Shown one piece after another: positions 49,695 through 58,598 of a DNA stretch of 64,000 bases (position 1 is the stretch's first letter; each line of letters opens with the position of its first letter). The stretch covers positions 1-64,000 of the forward strand of contig JAGQHB010000056.1 of assembly GCA_020432045.1 (NCBI GenBank), in the 5' to 3' direction. Source of the DNA: Dehalococcoidia bacterium (lineage in GTDB: Bacteria; Chloroflexota; Dehalococcoidia; Tepidiformales; Tepidiformaceae). The position numbers were made by a program, and so were the translations under genes. Below the pieces are notes generated by a model that was given only the letters and a program-made list of their open reading frames with translations, searched no databases and had not been told where the DNA came from.

Positions 49695-51296
49695 CTACTC
49701 GACGTACACCCAGGCGAGCATGTCGGGGTGGAAGTCACACGTGATTTTGAACTCACCCGCTTCGTTGAAAGTCCATTCAAACGTCACGCCTGCTTGCGGG
49801 CCAAACTCTGCCACCTCGGTGACCCCGTTGATCGTGATGGTGTGGAAGCCCGCGAGATTCTCGAATAGAATTTTTGCATCCTTCGCGATCTTGACGATGC
49901 CCTTGTTCTGATCTGACGTCGCACCGTCCGCGACGACGGTCCAGTCGTTGGCTCCAGAGGTGATCTTGACGTCCTCCGAGATCTCGCTAGGAATCTCGGG
50001 TGCACCACCGCCGCCGAAGATCGTCTCGAAGGCGCCAGCCGTGACGGCATGTTCAACACAGGCGGTCCCCGGATTAGTGGCGTCGGGAGGGGTGGAGCCG
50101 TACGCCTCCGGTGGCGTGTGCAGAGTGGTACCAACGGCATAGATATGGTCGCCGGCGACGGGGGGGGTTTGTGCTTCGGCAAGCTGATCAAGCGAGACGC
50201 CGCCGAGCGTCCGCCGAATATCGTCCAGCGTCTGACCCTGGACGATATAGCCGGCACCTTCGGGCAGCGCAAAGACCAGCCTTTCGCCTTCGGGGATCGC
50301 GATCTCCGCAGCGATATCGTTAGAAGTCAGAAGGGCGCGGTTGAGGTTCGCGAGCGGTCCTGTGAGGACATCGTGCAAATCGGCGATGGACTGCACGGTG
50401 TCGCCGTGGCGGACAACGTAGACAGTCCCGGCTGGGAGTTGGAGCCTGGCGCCGGGATAGAGCCCGATACCGGCCTCGCTCAGGTCCGGGTTGGCACCGA
50501 TGGTGAACGTGCCCTTCTTGAAGTTGACGTCATAGGGGATGCGATTGAAATCGGCGAGGATCATGGCTCCGATGAACTGGGAGTCGTTGATCTTCGCGAC
50601 ATTCTCCCGGTCACGCTTGATTTCGTAGACCTGGGCCTTTGCACCGTTCGTTGCCGGGAGGTTTACCCTCGTGCCTTTTTCCAGGAACGCTTCGGGGTCC
50701 GTGATGGACGGGTTGAGCCCAAGGATCTCCCTGATGCCGATGCCATGAGACTGGGCAATGATGCCGAGCGTGTCGCCGCCAACAACGAGAGAGGTCTCCC
50801 CGTTGAGGTTATGGGCAAACTCTACGGTGTGCTCCCAACCTGGGCTGACCAGTTCGCCGTCCGCAGTCTCGATGTCGGCGGGCTGGGTCATCAGGTTCAC
50901 AAGGTGCTCGATCTGGCGGACATTGAGTGAGCCGCCGTTTGTATCGAGCCAGGCGGGCATGAGGGTGCCGGCGCGCCCGCAATAGAGCGTACGTGTGAGC
51001 AGCGCCTTGTTCTTGGCCAGGACGAGCGGATCCTGGTCCTGCCAGTTATCCAGGCCTTGCTGCTCGCGAATGCTGCCATTCAGGGCGGGACCAACGAAGC
51101 CTTCGCCACGGAGTCCGTGGCAGGTGCGGCAGTTGTTTGCGTAAAGCAACGCACCACGTTCGATGGAGCCATCGTACTGGTATGTGGCCTGATCTACCGC
51201 CCGAACGGGCAGATCGATGACCGTGTAGGCGGCGCAACCGGCCGTAAGGAAGAACACAAGGGCTACCATGAGCCCGATCTGCTTCTGGGTATTCAA
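49695..51296 (-). CDS. Cytochrome c-LysM-cupredoxin fusion lipoprotein of the bc complex operon
   Basis: A 533-residue exported lipoprotein with an unusual domain order. The signal peptide ends in LTAGC (Cys21 lipidated). Residues about 45-140 form a cytochrome c domain with haem motif CRTCH (56-60) and a Met ligand in LMPAW (113). Residues about 155-395 contain several LysM-like units (GGDTLGIIAQSHGI, VRHGDTVQSIADLH, VQGQTLDDIRRTL). Residues about 440-533 are a cupredoxin with type-1 copper ligands His485, Cys520, His523 and Met526 (FHTITI, CDFHPDM). It probably accepts electrons from Rieske and passes them from haem to copper at the cell surface. TTG start with GGGGAGGGG upstream. Confidence 0.88.
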   Translation of the reverse strand: MNTQKQIGLMVALVFFLTAGCAAYTVIDLPVRAVDQATYQYDGSIERGALLYANNCRTCHGLRGEGFVGPALNGSIREQQGLDNWQDQDPLVLAKNKALLTRTLYCGRAGTLMPAWLDTNGGSLNVRQIEHLVNLMTQPADIETADGELVSPGWEHTVEFAHNLNGETSLVVGGDTLGIIAQSHGIGIREILGLNPSITDPEAFLEKGTRVNLPATNGAKAQVYEIKRDRENVAKINDSQFIGAMILADFNRIPYDVNFKKGTFTIGANPDLSEAGIGLYPGARLQLPAGTVYVVRHGDTVQSIADLHDVLTGPLANLNRALLTSNDIAAEIAIPEGERLVFALPEGAGYIVQGQTLDDIRRTLGGVSLDQLAEAQTPPVAGDHIYAVGTTLHTPPEAYGSTPPDATNPGTACVEHAVTAGAFETIFGGGGAPEIPSEISEDVKITSGANDWTVVADGATSDQNKGIVKIAKDAKILFENLAGFHTITINGVTEVAEFGPQAGVTFEWTFNEAGEFKITCDFHPDMLAWVYVE

Positions 51297-51314
51297 CCGG
51301 CCCCTCCCCGTCGA

Positions 51315-51932
51315 TCAGGCGTTGTAAGAAACCGCGCGGAGCGGGTTATCGGTGTTTCCGAACGTGATACGTCCGGTGTTTACGCCAAGCGACCCGTCGG
51401 TGTTGATGGCGATATCCATCGTGTCGAGCGGACGCGGGGCCGGGCCAAAGACGCGGATACCGGCCTTCGAATACGTAGATCCATGGCATGGACAGCGGAA
51501 CCAGCCAACGACCCCGGGGAAGTTGACAGCGGCACCGTTGAAGGCTGCATTCCAGGGGACTGAGCAACCGAGGTGCGGGCACTTCCAATAGAGAGCCAAT
51601 AGGCCTCCCGTGCCGCCGACACCAAGGACATCTCCCTCGGCGCCCTGCAAGTTCACGAGCCAGAACTTACCGGCGGAGACACGGACCGGGTCCGTGCCAG
51701 CCGACGGGATCTGGTTGGCGGCTACATTGACGACGCCGCCGAATCCCCGTGGATGACGGAGGTTGAAGAAGCCGAGGAAGCTGGCGAGCATCGCTCCGAC
51801 GAAGAGGGAGAGTCCGGCGAACGTGCTCACGCGGAGGAACGAGCGCCGCGCGATCTTACGAGCTTCGCGCTGGCGGGCTTGTTCGACACGCGGAGCGTTC
51901 CGGGCCGGGCCGACGGTGTCCATCTGTGCCAT
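51315..51932 (-). CDS. Rieske iron-sulfur protein of the cytochrome bc complex
   Basis: A 205-residue Rieske subunit. A basic N-terminus (RQREARKIARRSFLRV, twin-arginine-like) leads into one transmembrane helix (about residues 36-53). The extracytoplasmic [2Fe-2S] domain has CPHLGC and CPCHGS, the two cysteine-histidine ligand pairs and disulfide cysteines. It oxidises quinol at the Qo site and reduces cytochrome c. The ATG overlaps the stop of the subunit IV gene by one base (TAATG), and the cytochrome c-cupredoxin gene follows 18 bases later. Confidence 0.95.
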   Translation of the reverse strand: MAQMDTVGPARNAPRVEQARQREARKIARRSFLRVSTFAGLSLFVGAMLASFLGFFNLRHPRGFGGVVNVAANQIPSAGTDPVRVSAGKFWLVNLQGAEGDVLGVGGTGGLLALYWKCPHLGCSVPWNAAFNGAAVNFPGVVGWFRCPCHGSTYSKAGIRVFGPAPRPLDTMDIAINTDGSLGVNTGRITFGNTDNPLRAVSYNA

Positions 51933-52822
51933 TAGTGGGCCTCCTGACCCGGAATACCTTCACTGACCTTGAGTTCCCACGGGAAGACGAGCTCCTGACC
52001 CTGCCCGCGGAAGGCAGTGCCGGCGAGCGTGAGGACGCCATAGGCGCCGATGAAGCCGCTGAAGAGGGCGAGGAGGGCGTCGCGTCGCGTCTGGACCCAG
52101 CCGAGGCGCCACATCGCATAAATCATGATCGTGGGGAGGGCGACCATCGCCAGCATCGGGATGGCAATCTCAACAATGAACCCAGGGAAATCGATGTGCT
52201 GGAATTCGGTTGGGCCGCCGGGTGCGTCGCTGGCGAGAATCTTCAGGTTGAAGGGCAGGTAGGGAATATCCGATGCCCAGTCGGGCCACTGAACCTGGCT
52301 CTGGAAAGAGCGGACGTTTTCGAGGAACCGGAGGCGGTCACCACCGGAAAGACCGAACCAGTCGTTCAGGAAGAAGGCGATCTTGCCCGAGTCCCAGAGG
52401 ATGAGGGCCCAAGTGCCGACGATACCGATGACGCCGGCGACGACCGTGATCTTGACCGAGTTTTCGGTAGCGAAGTAGGCACCCTGGCCGTCATTGTCGC
52501 GGTCGAAGTATGGGAATGCTCCCATGATGACCAGCCAGATGGTGGGGATAATGACGCCGGCCATTGCGGCGTTCATGTGGAGCAGCAGTTCCTGCAGGTT
52601 GAGCAGGTACCACGGCGCCTTGGACGGGTTGGGTGTGACATCCGCATTGGCCTGGTCGAGCAGGGGAGCGTTCATGACTGACGCCAGTGCGAACAGGGTG
52701 ATGGTAAAGACGAGTGCGGCGATGAACTCGATAAAGACGAGATCGGGCCAGACGAGGACTTCTTCGTCGCGGGCGCGAGCCTGTGGCCGCGCAACGGGCC
52801 GAGCTACTACAGCGGTTGCCAT
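51932..52822 (-). CDS. Cytochrome b C-terminal part / subunit IV-like protein
   Basis: A 296-residue membrane protein corresponding to the C-terminal half of cytochrome b (b6f subunit IV). Seen: PDLVFIEFIAALVFT, then NPSKAPWYLLNLQELLLHMN, which is the quinol-site loop typical of menaquinol bc complexes. Three main helices and an additional pair near the C-terminus follow. A soluble insertion (about residues 150-205) lies between helices. It is encoded 27 bases after cytochrome b, with a one-base overlap to Rieske. The split arrangement is b6f-like. Confidence 0.9.
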   Translation of the reverse strand: MATAVVARPVARPQARARDEEVLVWPDLVFIEFIAALVFTITLFALASVMNAPLLDQANADVTPNPSKAPWYLLNLQELLLHMNAAMAGVIIPTIWLVIMGAFPYFDRDNDGQGAYFATENSVKITVVAGVIGIVGTWALILWDSGKIAFFLNDWFGLSGGDRLRFLENVRSFQSQVQWPDWASDIPYLPFNLKILASDAPGGPTEFQHIDFPGFIVEIAIPMLAMVALPTIMIYAMWRLGWVQTRRDALLALFSGFIGAYGVLTLAGTAFRGQGQELVFPWELKVSEGIPGQEAH

Positions 52823-52849
52823 CGAACCTTTCCTCCTGGAGTAGTCGGC

Positions 52850-53602
52850 CTAAAGCGGCCGGGCGAGGCCGCCGTCACGGCGGATACGCCAGAAATGCAC
52901 GGCCATGAAGATCGCGGCAAGCAGCGGAAGGCCGATCACGTGCAGCGTATAGAAGCGGATGAGTGCATCGGGGCCTACCTGGAGACCGCCGAGGAGCCAG
53001 AAGCGGCTCTTGGGGCCAAGGACTGGGGCGGAGCCGGCGATATTGGTGCCGACGGTGATGGCCCAGAACGCGAGCTGGTCCCAGGGGAGCAGGTAGCCAG
53101 TGAAGCTGAGGAGGAAGGTGAGGACCAGGAGGACGACACCCACGACCCAGTTGAATTCACGCGGCGGCTTGTAGGCGCCGGTGTAGAAGACTCGCATCAT
53201 ATGCAAGAAGACGAGGATGACCATCGCATGGGCCATCCAACGATGCAGGTTTCGCATGAGCTGACCAAATTGGACGTTGGTCTGGATGTTCTGGATGTCC
53301 AGGTAAGCCCGGTCGACGCTGGGCACGTAGTAGAACATGAGGAGGATGCCGGTCACGGTGAGGCCGAGGAACATGAAGAACGAGAGGCCACCGAGGCAGT
53401 AGGTATGGGTAACCTTGACGTGTGTCCGGTGGATACGCGTCGGATGGAGGTGGAGAAAGACGTTCGTCGCAACGACGAGCATCTGGTTTCGAGGGGTGTT
53501 GGGATAACCGGTACGAAAGATCGACTTCCAAACATAGTTATGGAAGAGCTTGTCGTAGATCTTATCCGCGATCGTGGGACTGGCGGGGTGTTCAACGGCC
53601 AT
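52850..53602 (-). CDS. Cytochrome b6-like N-terminal cytochrome b subunit
   Basis: A 250-residue four-helix cytochrome b6-type subunit carrying both b haems. The haem ligands are visible in helix B ([19 protein letters not shown]) and helix D ([20 protein letters not shown]). [13 protein letters not shown] in the cd loop is characteristic. It oxidises menaquinol together with subunit IV and Rieske. ATG at 53602 follows GGAGG by about ten bases. A tiny membrane-peptide gene stops 18 bases upstream, inside the same transcript. Confidence 0.95.
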   Translation of the reverse strand: MAVEHPASPTIADKIYDKLFHNYVWKSIFRTGYPNTPRNQMLVVATNVFLHLHPTRIHRTHVKVTHTYCLGGLSFFMFLGLTVTGILLMFYYVPSVDRAYLDIQNIQTNVQFGQLMRNLHRWMAHAMVILVFLHMMRVFYTGAYKPPREFNWVVGVVLLVLTFLLSFTGYLLPWDQLAFWAITVGTNIAGSAPVLGPKSRFWLLGGLQVGPDALIRFYTLHVIGLPLLAAIFMAVHFWRIRRDGGLARPL

Positions 53603-53620
53603 AGTTCGGACCCAATCCTC

Positions 53621-53740
53621 CTAGCGCTGCCACCAATGCCCGAAGGCGACCATGATCCCGAGGCTGGCGACGATGGTTATGCCAACGAACACCAGCTCGA
53701 GCGTTTCAGCGAAGTCGTGCGGCAAGTTAGCCCATTCCAC
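53621..53740 (-). CDS. 39-residue single-helix membrane peptide upstream of cytochrome b
   Basis: A 39-codon ORF (GTG start) with a polar, acidic N-terminus (VEWANLPHDFAETLEL), one transmembrane helix (VFVGITIVASLGIMVAF, residues about 17-33) and the end GHWWQR. GAGGGGGAC lies about six bases before the GTG. The stop is 18 bases from the cytochrome b ATG. Its size, topology and place recall the tiny PetG/PetN/PetL subunits of b6f or CcoQ of cbb3 oxidase, but no sequence relation is claimed. It is probably a small subunit or assembly factor of this bc complex (inference). Confidence 0.7.
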   Translation of the reverse strand: MEWANLPHDFAETLELVFVGITIVASLGIMVAFGHWWQR

Positions 53741-53823
53741 GCAAGTCCCCCTCGTCTTCATGCCCGCTGAACGGGAAATCTTCAGCACCGTCGCGGTACT
53801 TTGTGAAAGCTATCGCGAGCGCG

Positions 53824-53852
53824 TTTATACCACTGGCCCGGACCTGAATCAA
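53824..53852 (-). promoter_or_regulatory. Sigma-70-type promoter of the bc complex operon
   Basis: Minus-strand TTGATT (53852-53847), a 17-base spacer and TATAAA (53829-53824). The predicted start is near 53817, giving a leader of about 77 bases before the 39-residue peptide gene. Confidence 0.65.
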
Positions 53853-53923
53853 ACGAACGGAGGGTGTCAGAGCACCTTTCATACCTGTCATTCAGAGTGC
53901 CGGGGGAGTATGTGGAGGCCGCA

Positions 53924-54652
53924 TCAAACACGGGAGAAGCGCATTCGCAGAAGCCCGCGGATGTCCTCGGCAGCAGTCTTGAGGATCTTGACCTTGGTGT
54001 CCGGGTCTTCGATCCAGCGGACCGGTAGTTCGCGGATCGTGAATCCATGCCGGTGGGCGAGGATGAGCAACTCGGTATCGAAGAACCACATACGGTTCTG
54101 GATGCGCGGGACAAGGGCATCGACGGCTTTGCGATTCAAGGCTTTGAACCCGCACTGAGCATCGGAGATCCGGAGACGAGGAAAGGTGAGCCGGATGAGG
54201 GCGACGTAACCCCGTGAAGTGACTTCGCGCTTGAGCGAGCGGCGGGTGTTTGCACCGCGGGCCAGGCGGGTACCGATGGCGACATCGCATTGGCCGTCGG
54301 CGATCATGGCAATGAGGTCCGGGAGATGGGCGATGTCGGTGCTGAGATCGACATCCATATAGGAGACGATGTCGGCATCGCTGCCAAGCCAGGCTTCTCG
54401 AAGTGCGAGGCCACGGCCGCGATGAGGGATGATCAGGGCGTGGACACGACCGTCTGCGCGTTCAAGGTCGCGGGCAAGCTCGCCGGTACCGTCAGTAGAG
54501 CCATTGTCGGCGATGACGAGGCGCCACTGGAAGCGAGGATTGGCATCGAACAGGGCGAGGGTGGTCTCGACGCTGGCGCGAAGCACGCCCACTTCATTGA
54601 GGCAAGGAATGACGACGTCAACGCGAGGGTGAGGAACCGGGGATTGGCTCAT
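53924..54652 (-). CDS. Family 2 glycosyltransferase (dolichol-phosphate mannosyltransferase-like)
   Basis: A 242-residue GT2 enzyme: VDVVIPCLNEVGVLRASVET, VIADNGSTDGTGELA, GRGLALREAWLGSDADIVSYMDVDLSTDI (DxD metal motif), DAQCGFKALNR, and FFDTELLILAHRHGFTIRELPVRW. It lacks C-terminal membrane helices. It resembles polyprenyl-phosphate mannose/glucose synthases, which charge a lipid carrier with one sugar. It lies alone between the bc operon promoter and rpsT. Confidence 0.9.
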   Translation of the reverse strand: MSQSPVPHPRVDVVIPCLNEVGVLRASVETTLALFDANPRFQWRLVIADNGSTDGTGELARDLERADGRVHALIIPHRGRGLALREAWLGSDADIVSYMDVDLSTDIAHLPDLIAMIADGQCDVAIGTRLARGANTRRSLKREVTSRGYVALIRLTFPRLRISDAQCGFKALNRKAVDALVPRIQNRMWFFDTELLILAHRHGFTIRELPVRWIEDPDTKVKILKTAAEDIRGLLRMRFSRV

Positions 54653-54684
54653 GTGCCGCTATTGTTGGGCGGCCGGGTGAAACG

Positions 54685-54717
54685 GAAAACGCCGCCGGAA
54701 GGAGGTCCTTCGGCGGC
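54685..54717 (-). terminator. Rho-independent terminator after rpsT
   Basis: On the minus strand GCCGCCGAAGG pairs with CCTTCCGGCGGC (one bulged base) around a four-base loop, followed by GTTTTCC. It lies 35 bases after the rpsT stop. Confidence 0.75.
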
Positions 54718-54751
54718 GCCGTGTTTCGAAGCCAGGGGTGCGTGCCCTGCG

Positions 54752-55021
54752 CTAAGCCGAAGCGCGCGCGACGGCTGCTGCGAGGCGGCGCTTGCGGCGA
54801 TCGGCGTTGCCGGTGTGAATGGCGCCGCACTTGGCGGCCGTATCAAGAGCGGAGTAGGCCGTGGCGAGAAGGGCGCTGAGTTCGGCCTCGGTAGCACCAG
54901 TGGAGGCGGCTTCGCGGACGGTCCGGATCGCGCTACGGGCGACGGTGCGCCGGGAGCGATTGCGATCGCGCCGCTTAAGGGATTGGTGCCACCGCTTGAT
55001 TGCGGACTTGGTGTTAGCCAT
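54752..55021 (-). CDS. rpsT: 30S ribosomal protein S20
   Basis: An 89-residue S20 that binds 16S rRNA in the small subunit. The start MANTKSAIKRWHQSLKRRDRNR and the highly basic helical body, with TAYSALDTAAKCGAIHTGNADRRKRRLA near the end, match the family. ATG at 55021 is chosen; the frame upstream is not S20-like. It is monocistronic with its own terminator and divergent from rho. Confidence 0.95.
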   Translation of the reverse strand: MANTKSAIKRWHQSLKRRDRNRSRRTVARSAIRTVREAASTGATEAELSALLATAYSALDTAAKCGAIHTGNADRRKRRLAAAVARASA

Positions 55022-55139
55022 ATCGTTTGTTCCAGAATTTGGGAGTCGAACGCTAACGGTAGCTGTCCAGGCGCATCCGGGCAAAGGGCGATCAATTGAC
55101 GCCCAGCGGGCGGCCCACACGAAAGGTTTGGGGGGGCTG

Positions 55140-55170
55140 TTGGACGGGGAGGCCCGGACGAATGTATTAT
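55140..55170 (+). promoter_or_regulatory. Candidate promoter upstream of rho
   Basis: TTGGAC (55140-55145) and TATTAT (55165-55170) with a 19-base spacer (17 if the -10 is read as TGTATT). It would give rho a leader of roughly 85-120 bases. Weak evidence. Confidence 0.35.
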
Positions 55171-55261
55171 TGACGCGTACAGGGTGACCCGGGCGTTGCG
55201 CCTCAGGGCATCCTGGGACTAATCTCGGAGCGCCGCGGGACTCAGTTCGCAGTTCTCGACG

Positions 55262-57238
55262 TTGCTTTCCACTCTTTCACCACACCCCTGGATTACTTTG
55301 ACAGACGAGACGCCTACTCCCACGCCGACCCCCGTGCGGCGCACCGCGTCGCGACGGAGGGCAACAGTCGAGGCCGAAGCTCCGGTCTCCGACAACGCCA
55401 TCGCCGCCGCGATCGAGGCTGCGCACGCTGAACCGCACCCACCAAAGCCGGATGCAGAACCTGCTACCGACGCTGCCGAGACTCCCGCTCCGCGAAGACG
55501 GCGAACACGGGCCCGGCCGGCGGCCACAGATACGGATTCTTCCGAGAGTGCGGCTGCGGCGGATGGGCCCAGATCAGAGGATGTTGACGCCGGGAAACCG
55601 GAGCGGCAGCCAGAAAACCCAGAGGCGCGCGTGACAGAAGCCAAAGCACCGGTGCGCGACCAGTCTCAGTCCCGCGAAGGCAGGGACGGCGGCCAGCAGC
55701 AGCGCGGCGAGCAACAAGGACGCCAGGGCGGCGACCAGCAGTCGCGGCAGTTCGAGGGCTCACGCGGCGGCGGCGACCGGAACGCACGACGAGGTGACCG
55801 CCGGGAGCGCGACCGCGGAGATCGTGGTTTTCGCCCAGGGCGGCAGCAGGAACGGCCATTTGTCCGGCGTGAGCGGGATGGATTCGGCGCGAACGGTTCG
55901 TATGACCAGGCGGATGAGGCCTACGAGCGTGAAATGGAGCGGACGGCGTCCGAGCGGACGGCGCTTCCCTCGTTGAACCTCGCTGAACTACAGGTCATGC
56001 CGCCGGAACAGCTGACGGAACTGGCGGAGCAACTGGGCCTGCCAGATGCGTCCGGGCTTCGCAAGCAGGACCTCATCTTCCGCCTGCTCCAGGGCCAGGC
56101 AGAGGCGCGCGGGAACATCTTCGCGGGCGGCTTCCTCGAGGTTTCGGACGACGGGAACTACGGGTTCTTGCGTGGCGAGCGAATGCTCCCCGGCCCACAC
56201 GACATCTATGTGTCGCAGCAACAGTTGCGACGGTATGCGCTGCGGCCAGGCGACTATGTGACAGGCCAGGTGCGCCAGCCGCGCGACAACGAGAAGTACT
56301 ACGGCCTGCTGAAGGTCGAGGCTGTGAACGGAGTGGACCCGGACGAAGCACGCCGGCGCCCGCACTTCGAGAACCTGACGGCAATTTTCCCGAAGGACCA
56401 GCTGAAGCTGGAGACGACGGCGGACAACCTGACGAACCGGCTCATCGACATCGTGGCACCGATCGGCCGCGGACAGCGCGGGCTCATCGTATCTCCGCCT
56501 AAAGCCGGCAAGACGATGTTGCTGAAGAATATCGCCAACGGGATCACCGAGAACTACCCGGACGTGCATCTCATCGTGCTGCTCATCGGAGAGCGGCCGG
56601 AAGAAGTCACGGACATGCAGCGGACGGTGCGAGGCGAGGTGGTGAGCAGCACGTTCGACGAGCCGGTCGAGGACCACACTCGCGTGGCAGAGATGGCACT
56701 GGAGCGGGCGAAGCGGCTCGTAGAGTGCGGCAAGGACGTGGTCATCCTGCTGGACTCGATCACGAGGCTGACGCGCGCGTACAACCTGGCGCTACCGCCG
56801 AGCGGCCGGACTCTGTCCGGTGGCGTGGACCCAGTGGCGCTTTACCCGCCAAAACGACTGTTTGGGGCGGCCCGGAAGTGCGAGGAAGGAGGATCGTTGA
56901 CAGTGATCGCTACCTGCCTGGTTGATACCGGGAGCCGGATGGACGAAGTCGTTTTCGAAGAGTTCAAAGGCACCGGCAACATGGAACTGCGGCTTGACCG
57001 CAGGCTCGCGGAGCGGCGCTTCTACCCGGCGATCGACATCCAGGCGAGTTCGACACGGCGCGAGGAGCTCATCCTGGATGAGAAGACGCTTCGCGGTGTC
57101 TGGTTGGTGCGGCGGATGACAGCTATGATCTCGCAGAATTCGCCGAACCAGATGGAGGCCACTGAGCGGCTGCTCGACCGCCTCGGGCGGACTGCGACGA
57201 ACGAAGAGTTCATCGCCAGCCTCAAGACGGACCTTTAG
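55262..57238 (+). CDS. rho: Transcription termination factor Rho with long disordered N-terminus
   Basis: A 658-residue Rho, the hexameric RNA helicase that ends transcription. Residues about 15-235 are low complexity (Pro/Thr/Ala, then Gln/Gly/Arg/Asp-rich with [16 protein letters not shown]). The Rho_N domain (about 238-280), the cold-shock-like RNA-binding domain ([16 protein letters not shown], about 289-304) and the ATPase follow: SPPKAGKT (411-418) and [12 protein letters not shown]. The start is uncertain: TTG at 55262 or TTG at 55298 ([11 protein letters not shown]); no clear ribosome-binding site supports either. Large disordered insertions are known in Rho of several high-GC phyla. 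Confidence 0.93.
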   Translation: MLSTLSPHPWITLTDETPTPTPTPVRRTASRRRATVEAEAPVSDNAIAAAIEAAHAEPHPPKPDAEPATDAAETPAPRRRRTRARPAATDTDSSESAAAADGPRSEDVDAGKPERQPENPEARVTEAKAPVRDQSQSREGRDGGQQQRGEQQGRQGGDQQSRQFEGSRGGGDRNARRGDRRERDRGDRGFRPGRQQERPFVRRERDGFGANGSYDQADEAYEREMERTASERTALPSLNLAELQVMPPEQLTELAEQLGLPDASGLRKQDLIFRLLQGQAEARGNIFAGGFLEVSDDGNYGFLRGERMLPGPHDIYVSQQQLRRYALRPGDYVTGQVRQPRDNEKYYGLLKVEAVNGVDPDEARRRPHFENLTAIFPKDQLKLETTADNLTNRLIDIVAPIGRGQRGLIVSPPKAGKTMLLKNIANGITENYPDVHLIVLLIGERPEEVTDMQRTVRGEVVSSTFDEPVEDHTRVAEMALERAKRLVECGKDVVILLDSITRLTRAYNLALPPSGRTLSGGVDPVALYPPKRLFGAARKCEEGGSLTVIATCLVDTGSRMDEVVFEEFKGTGNMELRLDRRLAERRFYPAIDIQASSTRREELILDEKTLRGVWLVRRMTAMISQNSPNQMEATERLLDRLGRTATNEEFIASLKTDL

Positions 57239-57311
57239 GGGCCGGAGACCGCGGGAGCGGAACGCAGCACAGGGGGTTCAACGCCGGAGCGACTGTGCTG
57301 AGGCGAACTGT

Positions 57312-58547
57312 ATGCGGACAGAAAGAAGCCGGGAACAGCGTTTTCACAGGCAGACCGGGCGTCGCAGAGTTGCCGGGCACCTGTTTATCGTGGCGCTTGC
57401 GGCGGGCGTCCTGACGTACGTGGCACAGACTCCCGCGAACTCGACATCGGCACAACAGCCAGCAGTCGCACCAGTGTTTTCGGTGACGGGCATCCCTATG
57501 GCCGACGCGAAACAGGCCGGCGCCAAGTACTTCGCCCCCGGCACGAGCGTGCAAACGCGAAATTCGATTGCAGCACTGACAACGGTCGCGGATTCGACGT
57601 CGCTGCGCTCCACGGCGGCCGTTTCGCCTATTTCTTCGTTCTCTTCGGGGGTGGCGCTGGCAGCGGCGGCATTGGGCGAGAGCGGCGCGGGCGTGAAGCC
57701 GCTGGCCGACATCCTCGACCCGCGGGTGCCGTTCGTGCTGTACGAGGCGCAACCGGGCGACACGGTCGGAGCGATTTCCGAGCGTTACGGCATCAGCCTG
57801 CGCACGCTCCTGGAAAACAACCCGACGGTCGAAGACCGGAACCTGCTGCAGCTTGGGCAGCAGCTGATCGTGCCGCGCAAGGACGGGATCCTCTACAAGG
57901 TCGGGCACGGGGAGACGCTGGACTCGATCGTGAACCAGTACGACAACATCACGCTCGGGACGGTGCTGGAGTACAAGCCGAACAACATCGTGAACCCGGA
58001 CGAGTTGAAGCCGGGAGAGTTCGTGCTGCTGCCGGGAGCGACGGTGAAGCCCCCACCTCCGCCGCCACCTCCACCACCGGAGCCGGTCGTGCCAGCAAGC
58101 CCCGCGCAGGGCGGCGGGTCACCGGGGACCGGTGCGGCACCACTGCCGGGCGGGGCAGGACTGTTCTCGATGCCGCTAGCCGGTTACCGGGGGGTCAGCG
58201 ACCGGTTCGGCGTGGACCGCGGTGGTGGGACGTATCACACGGGCATCGACCTTGACCTCGCTGGTTATCCGGCCTCGAACGTGTTCTCAGCGTGTGCGGG
58301 CGTGGTCATCCGTACCGAGTACCTGACCTACAGTTACGGCTACCACGTGGTGGTGGACTGCGGCGGAGGCTGGACGACGTGGTACGCGCACCTGAGCCAG
58401 ATCCTGGTGACTCCGGGGCAGACGGTTTCCGCGGGGACCATCGTGGGGGTATCCGGTGTGACGGGCTTCACGACGGGCGAGCACCTTCACTTCGAAATCC
58501 GCAAGGATGGCGCGCCGGTGAACCCGGCGGATTACCTGCCCTTCTAG
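57312..58547 (+). CDS. LysM- and M23-domain cell-wall peptidase
   Basis: A 411-residue exported protein with an N-terminal membrane or signal helix (about residues 22-40) and a low-complexity region. Two LysM peptidoglycan-binding domains follow (YEAQPGDTVGAISERYGISL, about 145-190, and YKVGHGETLDSIVNQYDNIT, about 198-242). A proline-rich linker with ten consecutive prolines leads to a C-terminal M23 endopeptidase. The zinc site is seen in YHTGIDLD (HxxxD) and GEHLHFEIR (HxH). It probably cuts peptide bridges during wall growth or separation. It lies 73 bases after rho in the same direction. Confidence 0.9.
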   Translation: MRTERSREQRFHRQTGRRRVAGHLFIVALAAGVLTYVAQTPANSTSAQQPAVAPVFSVTGIPMADAKQAGAKYFAPGTSVQTRNSIAALTTVADSTSLRSTAAVSPISSFSSGVALAAAALGESGAGVKPLADILDPRVPFVLYEAQPGDTVGAISERYGISLRTLLENNPTVEDRNLLQLGQQLIVPRKDGILYKVGHGETLDSIVNQYDNITLGTVLEYKPNNIVNPDELKPGEFVLLPGATVKPPPPPPPPPPEPVVPASPAQGGGSPGTGAAPLPGGAGLFSMPLAGYRGVSDRFGVDRGGGTYHTGIDLDLAGYPASNVFSACAGVVIRTEYLTYSYGYHVVVDCGGGWTTWYAHLSQILVTPGQTVSAGTIVGVSGVTGFTTGEHLHFEIRKDGAPVNPADYLPF

Positions 58548-58598
58548 CAGAAGCGGTACTTGCGGAGTCGTTGGGGCGGCGGGCGGAGCTGCACCAAA

